Assembly (NCBI GenBank): GCA_937915885.1
Contig: CALGGP010000406.1
Span: 1 to 12,109, forward strand
Source: an uncultured Selenomonadales bacterium
GTDB lineage: Bacteria; Bacillota; Negativicutes; Selenomonadales; Selenomonadaceae
Reading direction: 5' to 3'
Length of the DNA stretch: 12,109 nucleotides
The notes beneath the pieces are model-generated. The model was not told the origin of the DNA and did no database searches. It was given only the letters and a program-made list of their open reading frames with translations. Of this stretch, positions 6,540 to 12,109 are shown piece after piece (within the stretch, counting starts at the first letter, position 1; the number at the start of each line of letters is the position of its first letter). The translations under genes and the position numbers were made by a program.

Positions 6540-7757
6540 TTAGAGACTGCTCCTCCATTGAGCGAAGAGGATCGCCTCGAGCGCCGTCACTTCACTCGTG
6601 CGCATGCTCGACGTCTGCATCGATAGCGGGAATCCCTTCAGATCACATACAATCCGCTCGAGCGTCACCCTGTCAACGTCGCGCCGCGCCTCCCGCTCCG
6701 TCTGCAATCGAATCAATTGTATCAGCACCCGATCACAGCCCGCCGCTCGCGCCGCTCGAAATTCTTCCTGCGCAACGTCCGTAAAATCGTCTTCGTAATC
6801 CTCCCGCTCGATCAACATCACCGGCGTCGGAGCAAATACCACGCCCGCGTTTTGCGCCGTCAACACGTCCCGCGCAATCAGCCCGATATATTTTTCGTCC
6901 GAGCGAGCAAATTCGCCCGCGACCAGCCGAATCGGCGCCGCATATATTTTTCCGACCGTCGCGCCGCCCGACCAATCCTCCGATCGAGCATCGTAATAAT
7001 TCCGCAGCGCGCAGTCGAGATACACCGCCATCTTATGTCGGAAGTGCGCAATCGATTTCGCCGGCACATATTTTACCGCCTCGCCGACGTGAGTGTAGCC
7101 GAGCGACCGCAACGATTTTTTGATCGGATCGCCGCTCACCGTGATCCGCGTCAAATTGATCCGACCATCGAAATAATTTACGAAGTATCGATCCCCGACG
7201 GCGGGCGCTCCGAACGTGATCACTTCGATTGAATCTCCGAGCCCGCGTTCCGTCAAGCGCGCCGCCGTCAATAACGCCACCGCTCCGCCTAAACTGTGAC
7301 CTGTCAAAAATAATTTTTCGCCCGACCGCTCGACCTCGTCAATCAGCGCCAAAAATCGATCATTGTCGAGCAACGTTGCCGCGTAATCGTTGAAGCCCGT
7401 GTGTACCAAGCCGCCCTCCACATCGAACGGCATCGGCTTTACACGCAAATCGATCTCCGCGTCCTTCTGATCCTCCGTCCCGCAGATCGATAATATGTTT
7501 ATCCGCCCCTCCGCCGTCGTCCGTCGAAGTAACAGCGCCTTTGCGTCCGCCTTCGATGAAAACGCCTCGATCGGCTCAACCATCCAACCCCGCGCCGTCA
7601 ACTCGTCTCGTATCGACGTTCCGACGTCCGACGAATACGCCGCCATCGACGCGAACGCGCACATTAAATTTCTTTCCTCCGCCGACATCGCCCACGCCCG
7701 ATTGATGTTAAACAGCGCCGCCAAAAATATCAGCGCGATAAAAATTTTTTTATGCAT
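6540..7757 (-). CDS. Secreted class 3 lipase / alpha-beta hydrolase
   Basis: This is a 405-residue protein starting at the ATG at 7757; the longer frame to 7805 lies inside cvfB and lacks a signal sequence. Residues 1-23 form a typical signal peptide (MHKK, a hydrophobic run, then AWA before the cut), so the enzyme is exported. The lipase fold is shown by the nucleophile elbow TGHSLGGA (Ser at about 155), FGAPAVGD at about 182-189, SGDP (Asp at about 210) and HKMAVYL (His at about 241), which together give a Ser-Asp-His triad as in the Lipase_3 family. The likely reaction is hydrolysis of acyl esters, with substrate unknown. The C-terminal third (about 260-405) is charged and matches nothing I know. 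The start overlaps the cvfB stop by 8 bases, and a GAGG 9 bases upstream serves as its ribosome binding site, so the two genes form one operon with translational coupling likely. Confidence 0.85.
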   Translation of the reverse strand: MHKKIFIALIFLAALFNINRAWAMSAEERNLMCAFASMAAYSSDVGTSIRDELTARGWMVEPIEAFSSKADAKALLLRRTTAEGRINILSICGTEDQKDAEIDLRVKPMPFDVEGGLVHTGFNDYAATLLDNDRFLALIDEVERSGEKLFLTGHSLGGAVALLTAARLTERGLGDSIEVITFGAPAVGDRYFVNYFDGRINLTRITVSGDPIKKSLRSLGYTHVGEAVKYVPAKSIAHFRHKMAVYLDCALRNYYDARSEDWSGGATVGKIYAAPIRLVAGEFARSDEKYIGLIARDVLTAQNAGVVFAPTPVMLIEREDYEDDFTDVAQEEFRAARAAGCDRVLIQLIRLQTEREARRDVDRVTLERIVCDLKGFPLSMQTSSMRTSEVTALEAILFAQWRSSL

Positions 7758-8403
7758 CGCTCCGATCCTCAATCGCCAATTTAAATCCGTCGCCGAGCCT
7801 TTCAATCAGCCGACGCTTGAATAAATGCCCCAACGCCCGCTTGAATGCCGCTTTGCTCATCCGAAATTCCCTTTGAATCGACGCCGGCGATTGATTTTCG
7901 CTGATAAATCCGTCGTCGCGCCGCATGTATTTCAACAGCCGCTCCGCGTCCCGATCGATCTGATCAACTTTATCCTCCGCGCGGATCTTTTCAAGCGCGC
8001 CCTTCATCGACACCGCCAGCCGCCCCGATTTGTCGCGATACAATTTCACTCGTACCATGTCGCCTTCCATCGGTCGACCGATCATCTCCGCAAACGGCAG
8101 GAAAATCCCGCGCTCCGCTCCCAAATCGACAAAAGCCCCGTCGCGCGTCACGTTCATTACCCGCGCCCGAGTGATTTCCCCTTCGCGAATCGACGGCAAC
8201 CGCATCGACGCCGCCAATTTTTTTTTCGGATCGAGGTAAAGCATCACTTCTACTTCGTCGCCGACCAACACCCGCCCCGTCTGCTGATTTTTGTGCAGTA
8301 AAATATCGTCCGTCGATTGCCCCGTCCCAGCGTCGAGGAACGCTCCGAACTCCATCACACGCGAGACTTTCAATCGCGCCGTCGTCATCGGCAGTAATGT
8401 CAT
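7750..8403 (-). CDS. cvfB: CvfB/YitL-type S1 and winged-helix RNA-binding protein
   Basis: This is a 217-residue protein. The first half holds two S1-like OB folds: residues about 1-68 (VMEFGAFLD, then DDILLHKNQ) and about 71-135 (VTRDGAFVDLG, GIFLPFAEM). The end (about 150-210) is a winged helix with FRMSKAAFKRALGHLFKRRLI, the CvfB hallmark. The Staphylococcus CvfB, which regulates virulence gene expression and binds RNA, is longer (about 300 residues, with more S1 repeats), so this is a short version. The ATG at 8403 was chosen; a GTG at 8409 lies in frame, five bases after AGGAAGGAAGG (8425-8415), and fits the ribosome binding site better. It is transcribed first in an operon with the secreted lipase and has two tandem promoters created by a local duplication. 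Confidence 0.85.
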   Translation of the reverse strand: MTLLPMTTARLKVSRVMEFGAFLDAGTGQSTDDILLHKNQQTGRVLVGDEVEVMLYLDPKKKLAASMRLPSIREGEITRARVMNVTRDGAFVDLGAERGIFLPFAEMIGRPMEGDMVRVKLYRDKSGRLAVSMKGALEKIRAEDKVDQIDRDAERLLKYMRRDDGFISENQSPASIQREFRMSKAAFKRALGHLFKRRLIERLGDGFKLAIEDRSDA

Positions 8404-8433
8404 CCACACCCCCGCCTTCCTTCCTATTTTCGA

Positions 8434-8565
8434 TCAATCATAACCAAATGCGCGCGGCAAGGCAACTCCGTCCGTCGATTGCCCCGTCCCCGCGTCGAGG
8501 AACGCTCCGAACTCCGGCACCCGCGAGACTTTTAATCGCGCCGTCGTCATCGGCAGTAATGCCAT
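8434..8565 (-). pseudogene. 43-residue leader ORF: duplicated 5' end of cvfB
   Basis: This copy of the cvfB start has its own ribosome binding site and encodes 32 residues almost the same as the CvfB N-terminus (Thr2 to Ala, Met17 to Pro). It then runs through the duplication joint into 11 unrelated residues and stops at TGA 8436-8434. If transcribed from the distal promoter it would be translated just before cvfB, so it may act as a leader peptide or may be a neutral remnant. Half an S1 fold is unlikely to work alone. Confidence 0.6.
8437..8465 (-). promoter_or_regulatory. Proximal cvfB promoter
   Basis: TTGCCT (-35, complement of 8460-8465), a 17-base spacer and TATGAT (-10, complement of 8437-8442). 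It lies at the end of the leader ORF and just upstream of the cvfB ribosome binding site. Confidence 0.7.
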
Positions 8566-8598
8566 CCACACCCCCGCCTTCCCTTCTATTTTCAATCA

Positions 8599-8627
8599 AG
8601 TATAACCAAATGCGCGCGGCAAGGCAA
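8599..8627 (-). promoter_or_regulatory. Distal cvfB promoter
   Basis: TTGCCT (-35, complement of 8622-8627), a 17-base spacer and TATACT (-10, complement of 8599-8604). It is closer to the sigma-70 consensus than the proximal copy. It is back to back with the tig promoter, with 18 bases between the two -35 boxes. Confidence 0.75.
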
Positions 8628-8645
8628 ATGTCTTTGCCAAAAAAC

Positions 8646-8674
8646 TTGTATTTTGTTGCGGCTCGTGCTATCAT
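8646..8674 (+). promoter_or_regulatory. tig promoter
   Basis: TTGTAT (8646-8651), a 17-base spacer and TATCAT (8669-8674). Transcription would start near 8681, leaving a leader of about 40 bases with GGGAGG at 8705-8710, twelve bases before the ATG. Confidence 0.7.
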
Positions 8675-8722
8675 AGCCGCGTTACGAAAATCGGATTGAC
8701 TTTCGGGAGGTTTTGTTTTTAC

Positions 8723-9391
8723 ATGAATATCTCTAAGGAAACGTTGGATAACTATCTGGTGCAGCTGACGATCGAGGTCGACGCCGCCAAACTCGCCGAC
8801 GCTAAAAAATCTGCAGCCAAAAGTCTCGCCAATCGCGTGAGCATCCCCGGCTTCAGAAAGGGCAAGGCGCCGATGGAGATCATCGAGCGTCACGTCGGCA
8901 AGCAGTCTCTTATGGACGAGACGGCGGAGATTCTCATCGAAGACGCCGCCAACGAAGCGCTCAAGGAAGAAAAAATGACGCCCGTCGACGATGTCGATTA
9001 CGATGTCGTCACCTGCGAGGACGGCAAAAATTTCGTGTTTACGATGAAGTTCACGCCCCGTCCCGATGTCAAACTCGGCGACTATAAGGGCTTGACGATA
9101 GAGAAAACCGTCGAGGAAGTCACCGACGCCGACCTTGACAAGCAGCTCGAGGTGCTTCGCGACCATCACGCGATCCTCACCGACGCCGCCCCCGACGATG
9201 CCATTATCGACGGCGACTTCATCACGCTCGACTTCGACGGTTATATCAATGGGACGCCGTTCGAGGGCGGTTCCGCGCGGAGCCACCCGTTGACGATCGG
9301 CTCGGGCACGTTTATTGCGGGCTTCGAGGAGAAATTGATCGGCGCGAAAGTCGGTCAGGAGCTCGACGTCGATGTGACATTCCCCGACGAT
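8723..9391 (+). pseudogene. tig: Trigger factor, first 223 residues (truncated)
   Basis: Trigger factor is the ribosome-bound chaperone that meets new chains at the exit tunnel. The ribosome-binding domain shows GFRKGKAP at residues 43-50, the family signature. A linker follows, then the FKBP-type PPIase domain from about residue 160 (GDFITLDFDGYINGTPFEGG, IGSGTFIAGFEEKLIGAKVG), which stops near its last strand at VTFPDD. The C-terminal chaperone arms, roughly half of the usual 430 residues, are absent. In Firmicutes tig is commonly followed by clpP and clpX; neither is here, in keeping with an artificial break. The gene has its own promoter and is divergent from cvfB. A TCCGCGCGGA word inside it (9272-9281) ties it to the DNA on its left. 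Confidence 0.9.
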
Positions 9392-10885
9392 GTACAATTA
9401 CCCGACATCTACGATGCCTTGTCAGTGAAACGTCCCAATGGCACCGAGATTGTGCTTGAATGCCAGCAAGACATCGGAGAAAACACGATGCGTACCATCG
9501 CAATGGACTCGACCGACGGTTTGGACCGCGGAATGGAAGTCATCTCGCTCGGCGGCCCCATCTCCATGCCTGTGGGTGAGGACATCAACGGACGTTTGTT
9601 TAATGTCATCGGCCAGACCATCGACGGCATGCCCGCCCCGGTTTGCGAGAAGCGCTACTCAATCCACCGCGAACCGCCCAAGTTCGAGCAGCTCTCCACC
9701 TCGCAGGAGGTGCTCTACACAGGCATCAAGGTCATCGACCTTATCCAACCCTTCCTCAAGGGCGGCAAAATCGGCCTCTTCGGCGGTGCCGGTGTCGGCA
9801 AGACCGTGCTTATACAGGAGCTCATCAACAATATCGCCAAGAAATACTCCGGCATGTCGGTGTTCACCGGCGTCGGCGAGCGCACCCGTGAGGGTAACGA
9901 CCTGCTGCGCGAGATGATCGAGGCCGGCGTTATCAAATATGGCGAGGAGTTCAACAAGAGCATGGAAGCCGGCGGCTGGGACCTCTCCAAGGTCGACAAG
10001 GCCGCACTGAAAGACTCCAAGTGCACCATGGTCTTCGGACAGATGAACGAGACCCCCGGCGCCCGTGCCCGCGTGGCGTTGGGCGGACTGACCCTGGCCG
10101 AGTACTTCCGCGACGGCGACGAGAAAACCGGCGGTCGCGACATCCTCCTTTTCATCGACAACATCTTCCGTTTCACCCAGGCGGGTTCCGAGGTGTCGGC
10201 CCTGCTGGGTCGTATGCCGTCGGCCGTGGGCTACCAGCCCACACTGGCCACCGAGATGGGTCTTATGCAGGAGCGCATCACCTCGACCAAGCGCGGCTCC
10301 ATCACCTCGGTCCAGGCCGTCTATGTGCCTGCCGACGACTTGACCGACCCCGCTCCGGCAACCACCTTCGCACACCTCGACGCACAAACCGTGCTCAGCC
10401 GCAAAATTGCCGAGCTCGGCATCTATCCGGCTGTCGACCCGCTCGACTCGACCTCACGCATCCTCTCGCCGCAAATCGTGGGCGACCTGCACTACAACAC
10501 CGCCCAGCGCGTCAAGCAGATACTGCAACGCTACAACGAGCTGCAGGACATCATCGCCATCCTCGGTATGGAAGAGCTCGGCGAACAGGACAAACTCGTG
10601 GTTTCGCGTGCACGCCGCATACAGCGTTTCCTCTCGCAGCCCTTCTTCGTGGCCGAGGCTTTCACCGGCTTGCAGGGTAAATTCGTCAACATCGAGGACA
10701 CCATCAAGGGCTTCGGCATGATACTCGACGGCGAGGTCGACTACCTGCCCGAACAGGCGTTCCTGCTCGTCGGCAATCAGATTGTCCAGGACTTCCTCGA
10801 AAGTTTTGGCATCGCCGTTGGCAAAGAGGGTGAGACCGGGCAGCGATATGAGCGTTTCCCGCAACAGCCCGGTATACATCCATGA
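8723..10885 (+). CDS. In-frame trigger factor / ATP synthase beta fusion ORF (apparent chimera)
   Basis: One uninterrupted frame of 720 codons starts at the ATG at 8723 (GGGAGG upstream; a TTG at 8696 is in frame but upstream of the binding site). Codons 1-223 are trigger factor, about 224-681 are the F1-ATPase beta subunit, and the last 39 or so are the antisense of a debranching enzyme gene and match no protein. The two halves belong to different lineages and both are cut within domains: the trigger factor stops inside its PPIase domain, and the beta subunit lacks both ends. I therefore read the frame as a product of joined molecules or misassembly, not as a real bifunctional protein. The parts are described separately. 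Confidence 0.6.
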   Translation: MNISKETLDNYLVQLTIEVDAAKLADAKKSAAKSLANRVSIPGFRKGKAPMEIIERHVGKQSLMDETAEILIEDAANEALKEEKMTPVDDVDYDVVTCEDGKNFVFTMKFTPRPDVKLGDYKGLTIEKTVEEVTDADLDKQLEVLRDHHAILTDAAPDDAIIDGDFITLDFDGYINGTPFEGGSARSHPLTIGSGTFIAGFEEKLIGAKVGQELDVDVTFPDDVQLPDIYDALSVKRPNGTEIVLECQQDIGENTMRTIAMDSTDGLDRGMEVISLGGPISMPVGEDINGRLFNVIGQTIDGMPAPVCEKRYSIHREPPKFEQLSTSQEVLYTGIKVIDLIQPFLKGGKIGLFGGAGVGKTVLIQELINNIAKKYSGMSVFTGVGERTREGNDLLREMIEAGVIKYGEEFNKSMEAGGWDLSKVDKAALKDSKCTMVFGQMNETPGARARVALGGLTLAEYFRDGDEKTGGRDILLFIDNIFRFTQAGSEVSALLGRMPSAVGYQPTLATEMGLMQERITSTKRGSITSVQAVYVPADDLTDPAPATTFAHLDAQTVLSRKIAELGIYPAVDPLDSTSRILSPQIVGDLHYNTAQRVKQILQRYNELQDIIAILGMEELGEQDKLVVSRARRIQRFLSQPFFVAEAFTGLQGKFVNIEDTIKGFGMILDGEVDYLPEQAFLLVGNQIVQDFLESFGIAVGKEGETGQRYERFPQQPGIHP
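9380..9400. other. Chimeric junction 1: tig to atpD
   Basis: Trigger factor similarity ends at VTFPDD (to about 9391) and ATP synthase beta similarity begins at VQLPDIYDAL (from about 9392). The exact joint lies somewhere in GACGATGTACAA. Codon choice and the host-specific palindrome change on either side. Confidence 0.75.
9392..10765 (+). pseudogene. atpD: ATP synthase F1 beta subunit, Bacteroidales type, both ends missing
   Basis: The beta subunit is the catalytic part of F1, making ATP from ADP and phosphate on the inner face of the membrane. About 458 codons are present. Seen in order: the beta-barrel domain from VQLPDIYDAL, the Walker A motif GGAGVGKT at 9782-9805, GERTREGNDL, Walker B ILLFIDNIFRF, GRMPSAVGYQPTLATEMG and DDLTDPAPATTFAHLDA, with the C-terminal helical domain ending at DYLPEQAFL. 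A stretch around EAGGWDLSKVDKA between GERTREG and GQMNETPG looks like the insert seen in Bacteroidetes beta subunits. Roughly the first 20-25 and the last 30-40 residues are missing. No atpC or other atp gene follows, because the gene is joined to an inverted, unrelated gene. Confidence 0.92.
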
Positions 10886-11773
10886 AAAACCTGCCGTAAC
10901 GCGCTTGCGGCCGTTGTGATTGCAGATGAAAAGATTCGCCCAGCGGGCAAGAAGGTCACGGTAATTGGTGATCGTAGGCGCCTTGGCCAGGGCGGTTTCG
11001 AAAACGCGCTTCAAGCCGGCAGGATTCTCTTCTTTGAGAGAAGCTGAAAGAACTATGGAATCGCCTGCTTTCATGCTGCCCTCGAAATATCCGGGGACAA
11101 AGAGGTCTTCCTTGCAATCGAATCCCCTGCGGTATTCGTCGGAATAGGTGACTCCGTAATACCACTCGGGATCGTGTTTGTATACTGTAGAACTGCCCGA
11201 TGTCTGGAGGACCAGATCGGGGAAATTGCCGTACATGCGGAACTTGGCTCCGGAAGCTACAGGGCTGTACCCCTGATCGGCTTCATCATTACACATGGTG
11301 AGCGCATGTATATTGCGGAAAGCAAGGAATGGCTTGAGGCGTACGGTCGCCTTGGCGGGCGACTCGAGCAACTCATACTTGATTAGCAACTGGTCCTTGT
11401 CGGGAAGCAGCATCAGCGACTTCTTGAACACGATGTCGCCTACTTTGTAGGTGATCGAAGGGATAGGATCGGCGCCGAAATCGACGACATACTTGTGACC
11501 GCGGGGTTCGTAGATGTCCCCGTAGCAATGAATGCCGAGGTTGAACTGCTGTCCGTTCACTATGAACGATTCGTCTATTGCGGAAAGCAGCAGATACTTG
11601 TCGCCGCCGAAACGGTCGAGCGTGACGGACAGTAAACCATGATACCGGCGGGTATTGCAGGTAACGATGCTGGTGTTGCAATATGCGCCCGTCTTGTTGA
11701 CGCAGATAATCTCCCTCTTGAGCGAGTAGGAGAGATTGACCAATTCTGCCTTATTGAATTTTAAAAAAGCCAT
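10454..11773 (-). CDS. Glycogen debranching enzyme, N-terminal half (3' end replaced)
   Basis: The frame has 439 codons, but only the first 341 (11773 to about 10751) belong to the gene; the rest is the antisense of atpD. It is the bacterial/archaeal-type debranching enzyme with an N-terminal GDE_N-like domain (NKTGAYCNTSIVTCNTRRYHGLL near residue 26, then GDIYEPRGHKYVVDF, VPGYFEGSMKAGDSIV). The catalytic alpha/alpha-barrel begins after residue 290 (TAGFSWMYTGLLRETLISLPGLTL, then LDNLIADEQERLF), where the joint falls. Full-length relatives have about 650 residues. The family removes alpha-1,6 branches from glycogen-like glucans. The ATG at 11773 lies 3 bases after the stop of the branching enzyme gene, so the two are cotranscribed. 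No Shine-Dalgarno sequence is visible, as is usual in Bacteroidetes. Confidence 0.85.
   Translation of the reverse strand: MAFLKFNKAELVNLSYSLKREIICVNKTGAYCNTSIVTCNTRRYHGLLSVTLDRFGGDKYLLLSAIDESFIVNGQQFNLGIHCYGDIYEPRGHKYVVDFGADPIPSITYKVGDIVFKKSLMLLPDKDQLLIKYELLESPAKATVRLKPFLAFRNIHALTMCNDEADQGYSPVASGAKFRMYGNFPDLVLQTSGSSTVYKHDPEWYYGVTYSDEYRRGFDCKEDLFVPGYFEGSMKAGDSIVLSASLKEENPAGLKRVFETALAKAPTITNYRDLLARWANLFICNHNGRKRVTAGFSWMYTGLLRETLISLPGLTLFANGDAKTFEEVLDNLIADEQERLFGQVVDLAVEYHAEALDGVLDVDEFTLQAGESLGHEEGLREETLYAACTRNHEFVLFAELFHTEDGDDVLQLVVALQYLLDALGGVVVQVAHDLRREDA
10751..10765. other. Chimeric junction 2: atpD to inverted debranching enzyme gene
   Basis: The 15 bases GAACAGGCGTTCCTG read as EQAFL for atpD on the plus strand and as part of DEQERLF for the debranching enzyme on the minus strand. 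Both genes are recognisable up to this point from opposite sides and neither beyond it. Confidence 0.75.
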
Positions 11774-11776
11774 AAG

Positions 11777-12109
11777 CTATTTGATTTTCTTCAAAACCAG
11801 GGCACTCCTGCTGGGGAGATACAAGTACAGTGTATGATCGAACGCCTGATTGCCATTAGGGCATCTCTCGTCAATTCCGATGTGTCTTTCACCGGCGGCA
11901 AGTCTGCCTTGTCCGTTGAAACGGGGTTCATCGGAACTGAAAACCAGTTCATAATCTCCGGCGGGCGCCGAAAAACCGTAATCTCCAAAGGAGTCGACCG
12001 GGTTGAAATTCAGTGCAAAGATACAATTTTTCCGTAGGAAAACCAGTATCTGTTTCTGCTCATCAGCGGTGAGCAGTACAGGGGCTTCGCCGAGCAGTCG
12101 GTTTTTGCT
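11777..12109 (-). CDS. glgB: 1,4-alpha-glucan branching enzyme, C-terminal end (partial at window edge)
   Basis: A frame open from the right edge gives 110 residues to the TAG at 11779-11777. It contains no methionine and so is easily missed. It resembles the C-terminal beta-sandwich of branching enzymes: KQILVFLRKNCIFALNFNP, DYGFSAPAGDYELVFSSDEPRF, then TLYLYLPSRSALVLKK at the end. The enzyme makes alpha-1,6 branches in glycogen. Another member of the GH13 alpha-amylase family cannot be ruled out from this part alone. It precedes the debranching enzyme gene in a tight operon (TAG-CTT-ATG). Confidence 0.75.
   Translation of the reverse strand, partial: SKNRLLGEAPVLLTADEQKQILVFLRKNCIFALNFNPVDSFGDYGFSAPAGDYELVFSSDEPRFNGQGRLAAGERHIGIDERCPNGNQAFDHTLYLYLPSRSALVLKKIK

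Larger units (their letters stand above)
8307..8627. repeat. 162-bp-offset tandem duplication of the cvfB promoter and 5' end
   Basis: Bases 8307-8465 match 8469-8627 with about 11 differences in 159 positions by eye (about 93 percent). Each unit carries a promoter, a ribosome binding site and the first 32-33 codons of cvfB. Confidence 0.9.

Noticed and set aside
8438..9397. 319-residue minus-strand frame opposite tig
   Set aside because: Antisense of the trigger factor coding sequence and running across the first junction; no start signals.
9659..10387. Minus-strand frame of 242 codons opposite atpD
   Set aside because: Shadow of a highly conserved gene with biased third positions; no family resemblance.
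8723..10885. A genuine bifunctional chaperone-ATPase protein
   Set aside because: Both parts are cut within domains, come from different lineages, and the tail is antisense of a third gene; a chimeric molecule explains this better.
11791..11988. Frameshifted or separate small gene at the right end
   Set aside because: The frame beside it, without any methionine, is open to the edge and gives a clean branching enzyme C-terminus, so no frameshift is needed.

Overview
The window looks like a metagenome-type contig made of two unrelated kinds of DNA. Bases 1 to about 9390 read as one bacterium. The genes carry GGAGG-type ribosome binding sites and sigma-70-like promoters. The RibD, CvfB and trigger factor proteins look like those of Negativicutes (Selenomonas-like Firmicutes); that placement rests on remembered protein resemblance, not on a search. 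From about 9390 to the end the sequence reads as Bacteroidales: an F1-ATPase beta subunit fragment, then a glycogen debranching enzyme and the tail of a glucan branching enzyme on the opposite strand.

Layout of the first part. Bases 1-303 hold the 3' end of an unrecognised gene and a tandem copy of that end, closed by an intrinsic terminator. Bases 348-4325 (+) encode a 1325-residue protein: a dynamin-like GTPase domain, about 19 Sel1 repeats and a C-terminal CFI-box. A 289-bp convergent gap (4326-4614) holds a degenerate 21-24 bp repeat. ribD (riboflavin synthesis) follows on the minus strand at 4615-5715. Bases 5747-6539 form a cassette present in two diverged copies, each with a tiny single-pass membrane peptide gene, a hairpin or hairpin remnant and an intrinsic terminator. 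Then comes a minus-strand operon, read from right to left, of cvfB (S1/winged-helix RNA-binding protein) and a secreted class 3 lipase whose start overlaps the cvfB stop. The cvfB promoter, ribosome binding site and first 32 codons are tandemly duplicated. The trigger factor gene tig starts divergently at 8723.

The second part begins inside tig. After 223 codons the frame runs without interruption into atpD lacking its first codons. At about 10751-10765 atpD is itself cut and joined to an inverted debranching enzyme gene through a 15-bp sequence shared by both genes. These joints are most simply read as assembly or amplification chimeras, so the 720-residue fused frame is probably not a real protein. 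The glgB-like gene and the debranching gene are 3 bp apart and form a glycogen/alpha-glucan operon.

The features most worth a second look are the duplicated membrane-peptide cassette, the GTPase-Sel1-CFI protein, the doubled cvfB promoter, and a 10-bp palindrome TCCGCGCGGA that occurs six times in the first 9.3 kb and never in the Bacteroidales part.
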